This document shows, piece by piece, positions 19,959-29,780 of a DNA stretch of 64,000 bases. How positions within the stretch are numbered: position 1 is the stretch's first letter; each line of letters begins with the position of its first letter. A program made the position numbers and the translations under genes. This stretch comes from Parietichytrium sp. I65-24A (lineage: Eukaryota; Sar; Bigyra; Thraustochytrida; Thraustochytriidae). The DNA lies in assembly GCA_012862575.1 (NCBI GenBank), contig BLSF01000102.1, positions 28,989-92,988 on the forward strand, read 5' to 3'. The notes beneath the pieces were generated by a model. That model had not been told where the DNA came from, did no database searches, and saw nothing but the letters and a program-made list of their open reading frames with translations.

Positions 19959-20966
19959 GCCTGTTTGCGCGCTCTCAGAGCCTCGCCACCACACCGCTTT
20001 ATACTGCAAAGCTCGAGACGCCTGCGAATCAAAAGATTCCAGTGGCAATCAGTGGCAATCAGTAGCACCAGTGGCCTATCGCACACCTCTGAAACATTTT
20101 GGAACATTTTGGAACCCCGGAACGTCTAGTCACGGGTATTGGAGAGTTAGTTCATTTTGGACAAAGCACGTTCCATTCCTTTCTTCTGCAACATTCTGCA
20201 ACAACCTTTACAGTTTTGTGGGGTTGCAGGATCGGCGTGGTGAAGTGTGAGCCTCGTCAGTCAGAGGGTCAACCCTTGCGCCACGGTGTGAGAGGTGTGA
20301 TGGGTGATAGTGAGCGAGCCAACACCCGTCAAGTTTTGAAGAACGACTGGCTCGGGGCTCATAGTCGCGCATTTTGGAAGACTGCAGCCCAGAATTCAGA
20401 ACAATAAATTCAGAATTCAGAAGTTCAGAATTCAGAAGTTCAGAATTCAGAATTCACAGTCAGGACAAAAAAATCAGACAAACCGAGTACCGGTACCAAA
20501 ACCCGTCCCGGTGTGGAAAGTAATGGGTAGACTAGACATCAATACTGTTCCAGGTACGTCCAGGTACAGACTGTGAGTGAGAAGTTACGAGTGAGTACAC
20601 GAAAAGAGACTTTGGGTCCAACCTTTCCAACCCATTGTTAAAAATAAATTCAAAATTTCCAAATTCTGAACTCTAAAGTTCTAAATTGAATTTCCACATC
20701 TCTCGCAATCCGCGCAATTCCCTGTCAAACACAGCAGAGATGTTTCCTGAACAGTTATGCATTTTTTCTTTCTTTTTTTGGACTCCCCTGTCTGTAAAAC
20801 GTGTTCAAGTCTAGTTTTGATTCAAATTTCTTTCGATTGGTTGAAGATGAAATAGAGTTGGAAAGTATTGGAGGGAAGGTGTGATGGAGTTGCCGGGCAC
20901 TTCCAGGTGTTTTGTGCGCACCTCTTTTTCTTGGATGGTCGAGACCCGAAAGCTTTGCAGTGCAGA
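19959..20966. other. Spacer between the two HEAT-like genes
   Basis: Part of the duplicated unit. It contains AATTCAGA repeats (20389-20460) ending in TTCACAGTCAG, a GTAC-rich block (20483-20570) and ACTGTGAGTGA (20570-20580). No gene seen. Confidence 0.6.
20389..20463. repeat. AATTCAGA array joined to the TCACAGTCA motif
   Basis: At least five AATTCAGA/AGTTCAGA units in direct orientation end in AATTCACAGTCAGG. Thus the array runs straight into a copy of the dispersed motif. An equivalent junction with TTCACTGTCAGT is at 22699-22710. Confidence 0.75.
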
Positions 20967-21932
20967 TTAAAAGTCTGAGTCCGAGTCTTGGTTGTTCGGA
21001 TCGAGCTGCATCATGTTCTCTCCATCGATGGTTGTTTTGGCCCTCCGTGCCGAAACCAGCCGCTTGAGCTCTGATAAATCTCCACAGTGGATAATTTCAA
21101 CATCGTCGTCGCCGTCGCGAACTTCAAGGAGTCCTTCTAGATCACTACCCAGCGGACCGTTACGCGCTAGAGCCAGCGCACAGGCTGCCACACTCAGCGC
21201 AGCTTGGTCGGGGTCCGAATCCTCTGAAAGCGAAGCAACAAGATCTGCAAGAGGATCTTCCGGATCGCCGGTTGGGAGCAAGACAGCGTAACTTAGCGCA
21301 GCTAGCGCGCGCCGCATGGGACGGTACGGCAAGTTCTCCATGACTTCTTTTAGGAAGGGAAGGGAGACATACGCCTTTCTCGGAAAGCTTGACAGGCAAA
21401 AGATTGCAGTTTCTGCCAACTCTTCGTCCGAGTCGTGCACGAGAGGCATGATAGCATCCCAGGCTATCTCCTCCACCGCCACATAACAATCCCGCGCCCA
21501 GATTTCCATTCGGAGTTGCTCCTCGTCCGAACCGCCGTATGTTGGGGCGCCGCCGGGCTCCACCATACCTTGCACGTTCGCAAACATTTTATCCGGGTCG
21601 AGTGGCTCGGCGAGAAATGTATCTGACGGGTACCCTGTCGCCAAGTGGTGGAGATAAGACACCAGGAACCGCTTCAGTTCATAGTCCTCCGGGCCATTCT
21701 GCAAGATGTCGGCGAGAAAGGGCACAACATGTGCGCTGGCCTGCCATACCGATCCCTGATGGAACACATTGCCCCACAAAACCCTGCGCACCTGACGTAG
21801 TCCATCCTCTGACAGCTCCGGATCGTTCAGCTTGCGCAAGAGGTCGGGCACATCTGTCGCTGGACCGTAGGCGTGGTGTATCGAGCCCCACGGCACGTCG
21901 TCAAGACCATGCAGGTCGGCGGCTTGTTCCAT
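20967..21932 (-). CDS. HEAT-repeat-like protein, copy B
   Basis: Single exon, 321 aa from the ATG at 21932; the codon at the upstream end of the open frame is GTG. Nearly identical to copy A: the same opening (DVPWGSIHHAYGPATDVPDL), repeat helices and acidic end. Scattered substitutions include GLRQVRRVLWGNVFHQ for GLSQVREVLWGNVYHQ, and the SD tail is shorter. Most differences are conservative and no stop or frameshift has appeared, so both copies are probably functional and the duplication recent. Confidence 0.75.
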   Translation of the reverse strand: MEQAADLHGLDDVPWGSIHHAYGPATDVPDLLRKLNDPELSEDGLRQVRRVLWGNVFHQGSVWQASAHVVPFLADILQNGPEDYELKRFLVSYLHHLATGYPSDTFLAEPLDPDKMFANVQGMVEPGGAPTYGGSDEEQLRMEIWARDCYVAVEEIAWDAIMPLVHDSDEELAETAIFCLSSFPRKAYVSLPFLKEVMENLPYRPMRRALAALSYAVLLPTGDPEDPLADLVASLSEDSDPDQAALSVAACALALARNGPLGSDLEGLLEVRDGDDDVEIIHCGDLSELKRLVSARRAKTTIDGENMMQLDPNNQDSDSDF

Positions 21933-22637
21933 GCCTGTTTGCGCGCTCTCAGAGCCTCGCCACCACACCGCTTATACTGCAACGCGCGAGACGCCTGCGC
22001 TCAAGAGATGCCAGTGGTCTATCGCACACCTCTGGGGCCACTGCAACCTCTAGTAGTCACGTGTATTGGAAAGTTCATTTCAGACAAAGCTCGTTCCATC
22101 CTTTCTTCTGCAACAACCACTGCGACCTTCGAGTTTCGTTTTGCTTTGTGCGAGCGCCGCCTCCCGCTCGTTCACTGCGGCGGAGTCACGGTCAAAGCAC
22201 GTGTGAAACAAAGCTGGCTGGCGTGCTTTGACAAAGCCTTCGCGAAAGGCATCTTGTCGAGCTCCGTCTCTGGCCTCGCCAAGAGTGCGCTCCTGCTGCT
22301 CCTGTGGGGTCGCGTTCAACACGCCGGAGACAACAAGACAACAGGCGGAGCAAGTTAGATGATCACGGCTCCTTTCAATTCTACGGTGGAATGCATCTTC
22401 CCTTGGAGCATCGCTCGAGAGCGAGATGGAGACTGAGAGCGAAGCTGCTGACTTCGGAAGACTCTTCCTTCGTCTGTCGTTGTCAGCGGAGCTGCTCACA
22501 ATTACGCCGGCTCTCGCGGCGTCTGCTCGCACTTTATCCCCGGTTTTCTCTTTCCTGACTTTGAATTCTGAATCTCGATTTGAGGCTGCTTTACTTGTAT
22601 TCTGATGACCAACTTGCTCTTGTTTCAAGAACGACTT

Positions 22638-22710
22638 CACGGAATTCAGAATTCAGAATTCAGAAAATTCAAAAATTTTCAGAAAATTCAGTTCAGAATT
22701 CACTGTCAGT
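22638..22710. repeat. AATTCAGA array joined to TTCACTGTCAG
   Basis: GGAATTCAGAATTCAGAATT and looser units end in CAGAATTCACTGTCAGTC. It lies in the extra segment of unit B that unit A lacks. Confidence 0.7.
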
Positions 22711-23605
22711 CTTTTTGGGCCTGTGATGGATTTCTCTGACCTTCTTCGCAGCATAATTTTCTCAAGGCTTGGGTTTCTCAGCTCTTGAACTTTTCGAAAC
22801 GAGTTGATTTCAAAGGCCTGGGAAAACTACCAACGTTGGCAGCAAGGAGCAAGCCAAAGGGGAAAACGTTTCTTTGGCTTATTACAATGGCTGAACGTTC
22901 ACTGTGACGACCGCCTTGATTTTAAAATTCGCAATTCAGAAGCTAGGACAAGAGACAGAAGGTGGCACGGCTTGGCTGGCACTCGAACGGTCACCTGCCA
23001 CTGAGCCTCCGCGAAAGTGAGAATGAGACAGATCTGTTTGTGTGTCTGTGTGCGGTCCGACAGTGTGGATACTTGATCAGCTGCTAAACTTCTTTGGCGA
23101 ACAGAATCAACGGTCCGAGTCAGTTTTCAAATTGTACCGCTCCGTGATAAAAGCCCGAACTGCAGAATCAGTAATTCAAAATTCAGTCCAGAAGAAGCCC
23201 CTGAGCAAGCGTTACAGCAGCACTCGAGACCTGTGCGTCTTGGCCAGTTGTTCGACCGACTCGATGACACGGGACTGGCCACAAGTAGTGAGAAAACCAA
23301 GAACCAAAACAGCGTGACACATGGACTGTGGAATGGGCACCGCCAGTCTCACGTCTCGCTCTCTTCCCAACGTGTGAGTGACTTGTTTCCAACCACGTTA
23401 CGGAGAGCTGCAAAAGCTTAGTTTTGTGGGTTGCAGGGTCGCACTTTGCTATGATGGTGTGGTGAAGTGTGAGCCTCGTCAGTCAGATGGTCAACGCTTG
23501 CGCCGCGGTGTGATAGGTGCGATGTGATAGTGAGCGAGCCAACACCCGTCAAGTTTTGAAGAGCGATTGGCTCGGGGCTCATAGTCGCGCATTTTGGAAG
23601 ACGTT

Positions 23606-23660
23606 CAGAATTCAGAATTTCAGAGTTCAGAATTCAGAATTCAGAATCAGAATTCACAAT
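23606..23660. repeat. AATTCAGA array in unit B
   Basis: Six or so TTCAGAATTCAGAATT-type units, at the place corresponding to the array at 20389 in unit A. Copy number differs between the two units, showing the array changes length. Confidence 0.7.
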
Positions 23661-26337
23661 CAATTCCGTTTGGAGAAATCCGAGTCCTGGCAAGGTACTA
23701 CGGTACAGAGTACCAGAACCCGTACCGGTATGTAAAGTAATGTCCAGGTACAGACTCCTGATAACTGACAAGTGAGTACGAAAAGAGACTTTGGGTCCAA
23801 CCTTTCCAACCCACTGTTAAAAATAAAATTTCCAAATTCTGAACTCTAAAATTCTAAATCTAAATTTTAACATCTCTCGCAATCCGCGCAATTCCCTGAC
23901 AATCACAGCAGAGATATTTCCTGGAGAGTTATGCTTTTTTTATTTTATTTTATTAGATGTAGAAATTATTTTTTCAGGTTTGCGATAGATAGTAACTTAT
24001 TTGTGTTGCCAGCACAACGAAACACAGACAGGGTCGTGAAACTACTTTGTGAGTATCAGTAGTACGCCTAGTGCGCGTGTGGCGCCGTGCCAACGACAAC
24101 AACAACAGCAACGACAACGATAACGACGACGACAAGCAGGAATGAAGCTCTGTCATGCTCTGCCGATCGGAGAGCTGAACTGGCAGTGAGTAACAACTCA
24201 TGAACCGGATCTTGTAGAACGCTCTGCAGCTTCCGTAAAGGAAGGAAAGAAAGAAGGGAGAGGGAAGAAGGTGTTCAGAATCCAGAGTTACAGTTCAGAT
24301 CAGAGCAGTGAAGGCATTGATGAGTGCTGTGAGGCGAAGGAGAGCGGAGAAAGGGAAAGATCGAATCGGTGAGAGTAGTACCACTCAATAGTAGAGACGC
24401 TTCGGCGGCAAAAAGTTCAGAGGGGATGTGCGTAATCTTTCTCTTAATGATTGTTAGCAGCTAGCTGCCTCTCTGTCTCAGCTGTCTCTCTCCAGCGTGT
24501 TTCAACTTTAATTTTTAATAGACGTTATACTTTGGAGCCTCACATGCTGCTACCTTGCGGAAGCAGAGTGACTAACTAACAGCGCCTTTTGAGCTCTGTT
24601 AATGAAAATAATAACTGCATCGTTTTGGTGCCCATCGATGGCAATTCGATTTGGGGGTTGTGTTGGTCGTGTGCCAGGGATTTACAGTTAGGAACTAGGA
24701 CCATGCAGTCCATGCATACACTGTTTGAGGTGCTTGTTTCATTTTGTACGAGTGAACATGGGACTAGTAGCACTGCTTTGACTTGGGAAAGGGAAGGGGG
24801 GAAAGTGCCACTGGGCAGCTTACCTGTACTCGTAGCGTTTCCGAGCAGAGTATGGAGCGAGGAGAAAGAAGGGCATTGCTCTTGGAGTTTAGAGTCAACG
24901 AGGATAGTCTGGGCCAGTCATCCATTCAGTGCCCAAGATCCCCGCTAAATTGAACGCATCACTAGCGGGGCTCACAGTCAAGTCGACCCGCGGGCCGATG
25001 AATACTCCCCTCCCAAGAAGTCAGTACTTCATAAATGAAAACACACTGTATTGAGTATATTCCGAGACCATTCTCCACAATGGCCAGTGCCACAGTGCAG
25101 TACCATGACCGTGACTCAGTGCTGAGTACCGGCTCTTACAGCCGTTGTCTCGCGACAGCACTTAGGTTAGGTTAGGCACTGGTGGCACTGGCAGCAAAAC
25201 GCAAAACAGCGAGCAGAGAGAGCAGAGAGCAGTGCAGAGAAGAAGGAACCGGTGCAGCCTTCAAGCTTCTCAAGTATCAGTAGGCTATCACTTGGTAGAA
25301 TTGGTCTTACTTATCACAAGATCCAGAGCACACCCGACTTGCAGTCGATTAGATTTAATATAAACCTGCTCTACTGAGGGTCTCCTTCAATGTGTCACGT
25401 CTTGTTGTCGTGTATCAGTGGCACGGATGCAGTCCTGAATTGAAGTGAGGACAGTGCAGTACTCCGAAAAAGTGAGAATGAATGATCCGAACGGAAAGTC
25501 TCTCTAATGAGGTATTCTATACTACCGCAGATATTGAGTCAAGTAGTAGTGGCAAATAGAACTACCTGACCTTTGCCCTTGTATTTCTTTTCGTTTCTAC
25601 TCCTGGGAATGAATTATAATAAAAAATTCAAATTCAAAAAATTCAAAGAAGGAACAGACGTATGAGAACAAGTGGGTCAAGAAGATAGTCGTATTGAAGC
25701 CAGTCAGACAACCGGTCAGCCGAGTTTGAGTTGAAATGGTTCGCTGATTTGGAATACTAATCCCGTCTGCGGTGTGCGTTGCGTTCTCTTGCTTCAGTAG
25801 CTTCAGTCCTCAGTCGATTCTAACTGGATCTCGTTAGTCAATTTAAAAGCGGATTATCCGGTCGCTTGATTCATTTATTCTTCACAGTCAATCAATCAAA
25901 AACTTCACTGTCGGAATTCAGAAGTTCACAAGTCGGAGAGGAGGAACCCGGTCAAACATAAGGCTCGCGGTCTTACGGTCTGGTCCCCATTCCCACGTTC
26001 TCGTGTTTTGTTTTGCAAAATCCTGGCAGGAAAACGAATTCGCCAACGTTCTCATGGGAGCTCGGAATTAGGAACCAAGAACTAGGTCTCCATCGCGAGG
26101 CAAGTCGGCATTTGTCTGAATGAATAACTGCCTGTGAAACTTGGTAAATCGACTGGCTCGCGTCTATTTTGCTGTCAAAAAATATCCGTATCATTTATCA
26201 TTTTACATTTAAAATCTTCTATCGACAACCTGGTCACCCTCGCGACTGCGGCGTACGTGTAGGCTACATTTCTGAACTGACCTTAAACTCTGGTTGATAA
26301 GTGGGGTATGGGATTGATGAGAATAGCTTTAACGAAG

Positions 26338-26850
26338 ACAGGAGCTGTGAGAGTGAGAGTGAGGGTGAAGCAGGTGACGGCGCAGTGAGAGTGAGAGCAA
26401 GAGCGAGAGCGATGGGAGAAAGCGGAGACATGTTTAGAAAGTGAGAGGAGAAATTGAGATGAGGAGAAGATCGCTCAGTGGTTCGTTCGTTCGTTCCAAG
26501 GTCATCATTGCTCCCACTGCTCGCACTGGCCCAACTGGTGAGAAAATGGAGGAAAAAGCGACTGACTGACTGACTGACTGTCTGACTGATTGAGAGGGAG
26601 TGAGTGAGTGAGTGAGTGAGTGAGTGAGAGAACGCTATTTAGTAATCTGACACATGGAACAGTGACCACGAATGAAATAATGCCAGAGAATTGCCGAAGC
26701 AAAGTAGGAAGGAAGGAAGGCCAAAGAAAAGTGAGAAGAAGACACAGTCCTGGCGCGCCCTTCCAAGCAGGGAGGAATGGAGAAATGGAGAAATGGAGGA
26801 AGGAAGGGAGGAAGGAAGGAATGGGAAAGGGAAGGAGACCAGGAGCAAAC
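26338..26850. repeat. Simple-sequence cluster (GTGAGA, GACT, GTGA, GGAA)
   Basis: GTGAGAGTGAGAGTGAGGGTG begins near 26346 in looser form. CTGACTGACTGACTGACTG lies near 26560-26580, GAGTGAGTGAGTGAGTGAGT follows near 26600, and GGAAGGAAGG blocks follow to 26850. These give long false open frames. Confidence 0.75.
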
Positions 26851-27396
26851 AAAAATGAAACAAGTTAGTTCTTCAGAGAGCTGGTCCCAGCCACGGTCGC
26901 AAGACTCTACGTGGACCCTATCCACCCCAGCCACGCCAAGACACTGCGAGTGAACACAGACACTCCACTCGCTGCTCCTACGACCCACTCTACGCACCAC
27001 ACTACTAATGCCACTATCGTACTATCACCTCCTTCTACACATACTGTAAGCCCGTGTGAGAAGTGTGAGTGTTGCGAGTAATGTGCGCCTTCTCCTCCTC
27101 CTCTTTCTCCTCCCTCCATTTCTTCCTCCTCCTCTCCTGCTCCTACACCTCCTGCTACTCCCCTCTTACTCCACCTCGTCCTCCTTCCTTCCTCCCTTCC
27201 TTCTGCCTTGCCTTGCCTGCGTCGCTGGTCCATGGTCATTGGTCTATGGTGTCTATGGTGTCTATGGTCAATTGTGTCTATGGTCAACTGTGTCAATTTG
27301 ACCAAGATGCTCGAGCCACTTCAGTCCGTGTTCACCTGAAAAGAGTGCAACAAAGAGCGAAAAGCGGCGAGCAAAGCTGGTCCTGTCGGAAAAGTT

Positions 27397-29133
27397 ATGC
27401 ACGCATCTTTGAGCCAGCGGCCCCCGCCTGTCAACATCTCGGAGAGCGCGGGGCATAACCTGAACGCAACCGTCCCGCACAACAACGTCGTCGTCAGCGG
27501 AGGCGCAAGAAGCGAGCGAAGAACCAGCAGCAGCAGCGGCAGCAGCAGCGGCGGTGGCCGTCGCAGAGAAGTATCGCACAGCAGCCTCCACCACTACCAC
27601 CATCTTGGCAACCGTTTGGAGACTAGACACGAAGAAATCCCCGAACTCTCTGCCGCATCCTCTTCGCAAGACGAGTTCCCGATGTCACCAACTGCTTTAT
27701 TTGCGTATCCAGGATCACCTGCGGGTCTTGGGTCGCCGGCGTACACTTTCTCACCCTCGGGCGGGCACCATGTGGCCAAAAGCCACTCCGGTTTTGACTT
27801 TGATGTGGGCATCTCGCCGACACCCATGATCCTCCCAAAGTCGAGGATGGAGGACCAGCAGCAGCACTGGAAAGGATTCTCAGATCATCAACAGCAGCAG
27901 CAGCAATTCGACTCTGCGTTGCAGAAGATACGGCCTCGTATTCAGAGCGTCGAGTTCTCTCTTGGCTCTCCGACAGACATGTCAAACATTTCTTCCTCAA
28001 TTTTTGATGGCCACGAACGGACCATGCGCAGATATTCAAAGACCGATACGATGCCGTGCTCGCCTCAATATGTGGACGAGAACCATTCTCGAAACAATGG
28101 ATCCACGCCGAAGAGCTTGTTTGAGGGCATTCTCCTACAACACGGGGGTGGCGCGGCTGCCATGTCAGCCTTTATGGATTCTGCAAATTCTCTGAAGCGT
28201 AAAGTCGAGCTCTCGGAGTCTTCCGAAGGCGCTAAGCGCTCGCGCTACGCGCAGGAACTGGCACAAGACTTCGTTCAGGCCTGTGGAGGAATTCCAAGTG
28301 CGCTATCGCTCTCCGCACTGGAGCGATTCCAGAGCGGGCAAGGAAGCCCAAACGCTCCAACCCCGTCGTCCTTCTTCGGCCAACAACGGTTGTCTCCCAA
28401 GGAGAGCTTCAACACTCACAGCAACCACTCGTCGGATCCAGGGCTTGTGTTTCCAGCGCATGGCCTCGGTTACGGGTCCCCGCTCATGCGCGCATCTCAA
28501 CATTTGAAGCCTCAAACCTTATGCAAGATCTCTCCACACGGATATGCGATGGGATCAGGTGGGTCCCCAACCATGCAAAAGTATTCTTCGCAACCTGGGC
28601 GAAAGCGTACAGCTCTCGACGAAATTCTTGCTGCTGGGGCTACCAAGTCTGCCGGCCTTCGATGGACTGTCGAGCAGGATGCACAACTCAAAGAGGCTGT
28701 AGAAAAGTACAATGGATCTAATTGGAAGGCAATTGCGGAAATGGTCCAGGGGCGGAACCATGTTCAGTGCTTGCAACGGTGGAAGAAAGTGCTCCAACCG
28801 GGTCTCATCAAGGGAATGTGGAGTGACGCAGAAGACCGGCTACTTTTGGAGCTGATGGACAAGTACGGCAAGGAAAAGAGCTGGACAAAGATTGCTGAGC
28901 AAATTCCTGGTAGAACTGCGAAACAGTGCAGGGAGCGATGGTATCTCAATCTGGATCCGAATATTAATAGGGAGCCTTGGTCCAAGGAAGAGGACAAGAT
29001 TTTGCTAGACATGCATTCTAAGCTTGGAAACAAATGGGCGGAGATCAAGAGAAGGCTTCCTGGAAGGACTGAAAATGGAGTCAAGTCTAGGTTCAAGAGT
29101 ATTCAAAGAGCGATGCGTAAGGGCCCTCGCTGA
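27397..29133 (+). CDS. R1R2R3-type Myb transcription factor
   Basis: Single exon, 578 aa, real ATG at 27397. Three Myb (SANT-like) repeats occupy the C-terminus from about 420: R1 LRWTVEQDAQLKEAV...WKAIAEMV, R2 MWSDAEDRLLLELM...WTKIAEQIPGRTAKQCRERW, R3 PWSKEEDKILLDMHSK...WAEIKRRLPGRTENGVKSRF. The regular tryptophans, the acidic patches (EEDK) and the GRT..QCRERW recognition helix match 3R-Myb proteins, which in animals and plants control G2/M and cell-cycle genes. The first 400 residues are disordered, with Ser-, His- and Gln-rich runs (SSSGSSSGGGRRRE; DHQQQQQQFD) and several SP/TP sites. The Myb repeats sit at the C-terminus, as in some protist Mybs, rather than the N-terminus as in animal Mybs. 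Confidence 0.93.
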   Translation: MHASLSQRPPPVNISESAGHNLNATVPHNNVVVSGGARSERRTSSSSGSSSGGGRRREVSHSSLHHYHHLGNRLETRHEEIPELSAASSSQDEFPMSPTALFAYPGSPAGLGSPAYTFSPSGGHHVAKSHSGFDFDVGISPTPMILPKSRMEDQQQHWKGFSDHQQQQQQFDSALQKIRPRIQSVEFSLGSPTDMSNISSSIFDGHERTMRRYSKTDTMPCSPQYVDENHSRNNGSTPKSLFEGILLQHGGGAAAMSAFMDSANSLKRKVELSESSEGAKRSRYAQELAQDFVQACGGIPSALSLSALERFQSGQGSPNAPTPSSFFGQQRLSPKESFNTHSNHSSDPGLVFPAHGLGYGSPLMRASQHLKPQTLCKISPHGYAMGSGGSPTMQKYSSQPGRKRTALDEILAAGATKSAGLRWTVEQDAQLKEAVEKYNGSNWKAIAEMVQGRNHVQCLQRWKKVLQPGLIKGMWSDAEDRLLLELMDKYGKEKSWTKIAEQIPGRTAKQCRERWYLNLDPNINREPWSKEEDKILLDMHSKLGNKWAEIKRRLPGRTENGVKSRFKSIQRAMRKGPR

Positions 29134-29780
29134 ATGCAGCGTATTGCATCCTTGCAAGGTTGGTGCTTTTGACATGTCGTGACGCTCTGAGGTTTTTCAA
29201 CTGCCTGACCATAAGAAGACGCGGTTGTGCCTCATCGGAACGATCTCCTATCGTCGTCAATGCACGAGGTTCTTGGATGACGAATCTTGTGTTTTGTTTG
29301 GAGTCCGTGAAGGAACGCCACCACGAACTCTCTCCCGGTACAGTATTTTTTGGTCCTGGTCGAGCTGTGGGTGAGCGGGCTCACATTTACTGCTTGAAAT
29401 GGAAATGGATATCAATTTTTCACCCATGCAATGACCTGTAAATTTTTCAATTTTCTTTTTTAATTATATTTTTACAAGTTTTACCCACTCGGTTTCTTCT
29501 CAGCTTTTGACACATTTGCGAGTAGGGTTCCGAGTGTCGCAGCACGCTAGTGCTGCCTTCCTCAAGGTTGCATAGAGCTCTCTAGAGCCCCAGGGGAAAT
29601 TGAGGATCCTCATTCATATTGTTTCATCTCCAAGTTGATCAATCAAGAAAAAAAGGAAATGAAGAAAAGGGAGCTTTCATTGTACTACATATTACACAGA
29701 GGGCAGATGAAACTATCACACTCCACCTTTTTAATTATGTGAGTAAATGTACAAGAAACGAGGATCAAAGGAGCCAGATG
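29134..29780. other. Convergent intergenic region between Myb and formin
   Basis: Both genes end here. AT-rich stretches (29436-29485 and 29640-29680) may hold poly(A) signals. No gene seen. Confidence 0.55.

Larger units (their letters stand above)
18788..20760. repeat. Segmental duplication, unit A
   Basis: Unit A carries a HEAT-like gene plus both flanks and is closely matched by unit B (20788-23934). Left ends align from CTGTCTGT; right ends align through TCTCGCAATCCGCGCAATTC to AGTTATGC. The left ends are exactly 2,000 bp apart. Unit A lacks about 1.3 kb present in B. Confidence 0.9.
20788..23934. repeat. Segmental duplication, unit B (with extra ~1.3 kb)
   Basis: Unit B matches unit A over the HEAT-like gene and flanks, then again from TTTTGTGGGTTGCAGG (about 23423) to GAGTTATGC (about 23934). 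Between roughly 22122 and 23422 it has sequence absent from A. The extra part contains a weak minus-strand frame (22080-22640) but no recognisable gene. Confidence 0.88.
21933..27396. other. Long gene-poor region upstream of the Myb gene
   Basis: About 5.4 kb. The left part completes duplication unit B. From 23,935 to 27,396 I see no gene on either strand: frames at 24589-24948 (+) and 26500-27305 (both strands) come from simple sequence or lack protein character. CTCACAGTCA is at 24971-24980 and TTCACAGTCA at 25881-25890. AC/GA-rich tracts lie near 24090-24135, with further simple repeats at 26340-26850 and pyrimidine CTC tracts at 27090-27200. Confidence 0.55.

Noticed and set aside
18981-21968. 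Bacterial contamination as the explanation for the HEAT-like genes
   Set aside because: They sit in a segmental duplication with flanks carrying the same AATTCAGA and TCACAGTCA words as the rest of the scaffold, next to an intron-bearing gene.
22080-22640. 186-aa minus-strand frame in the extra part of unit B
   Set aside because: Charged, low-complexity composition, no domain, and no counterpart in unit A. Kept only as part of the unexplained block.
26500-27305. Several 75-133 aa frames on both strands
   Set aside because: All come from GTGA, GGAA and CTC simple repeats; opposite strands give equally long false frames.
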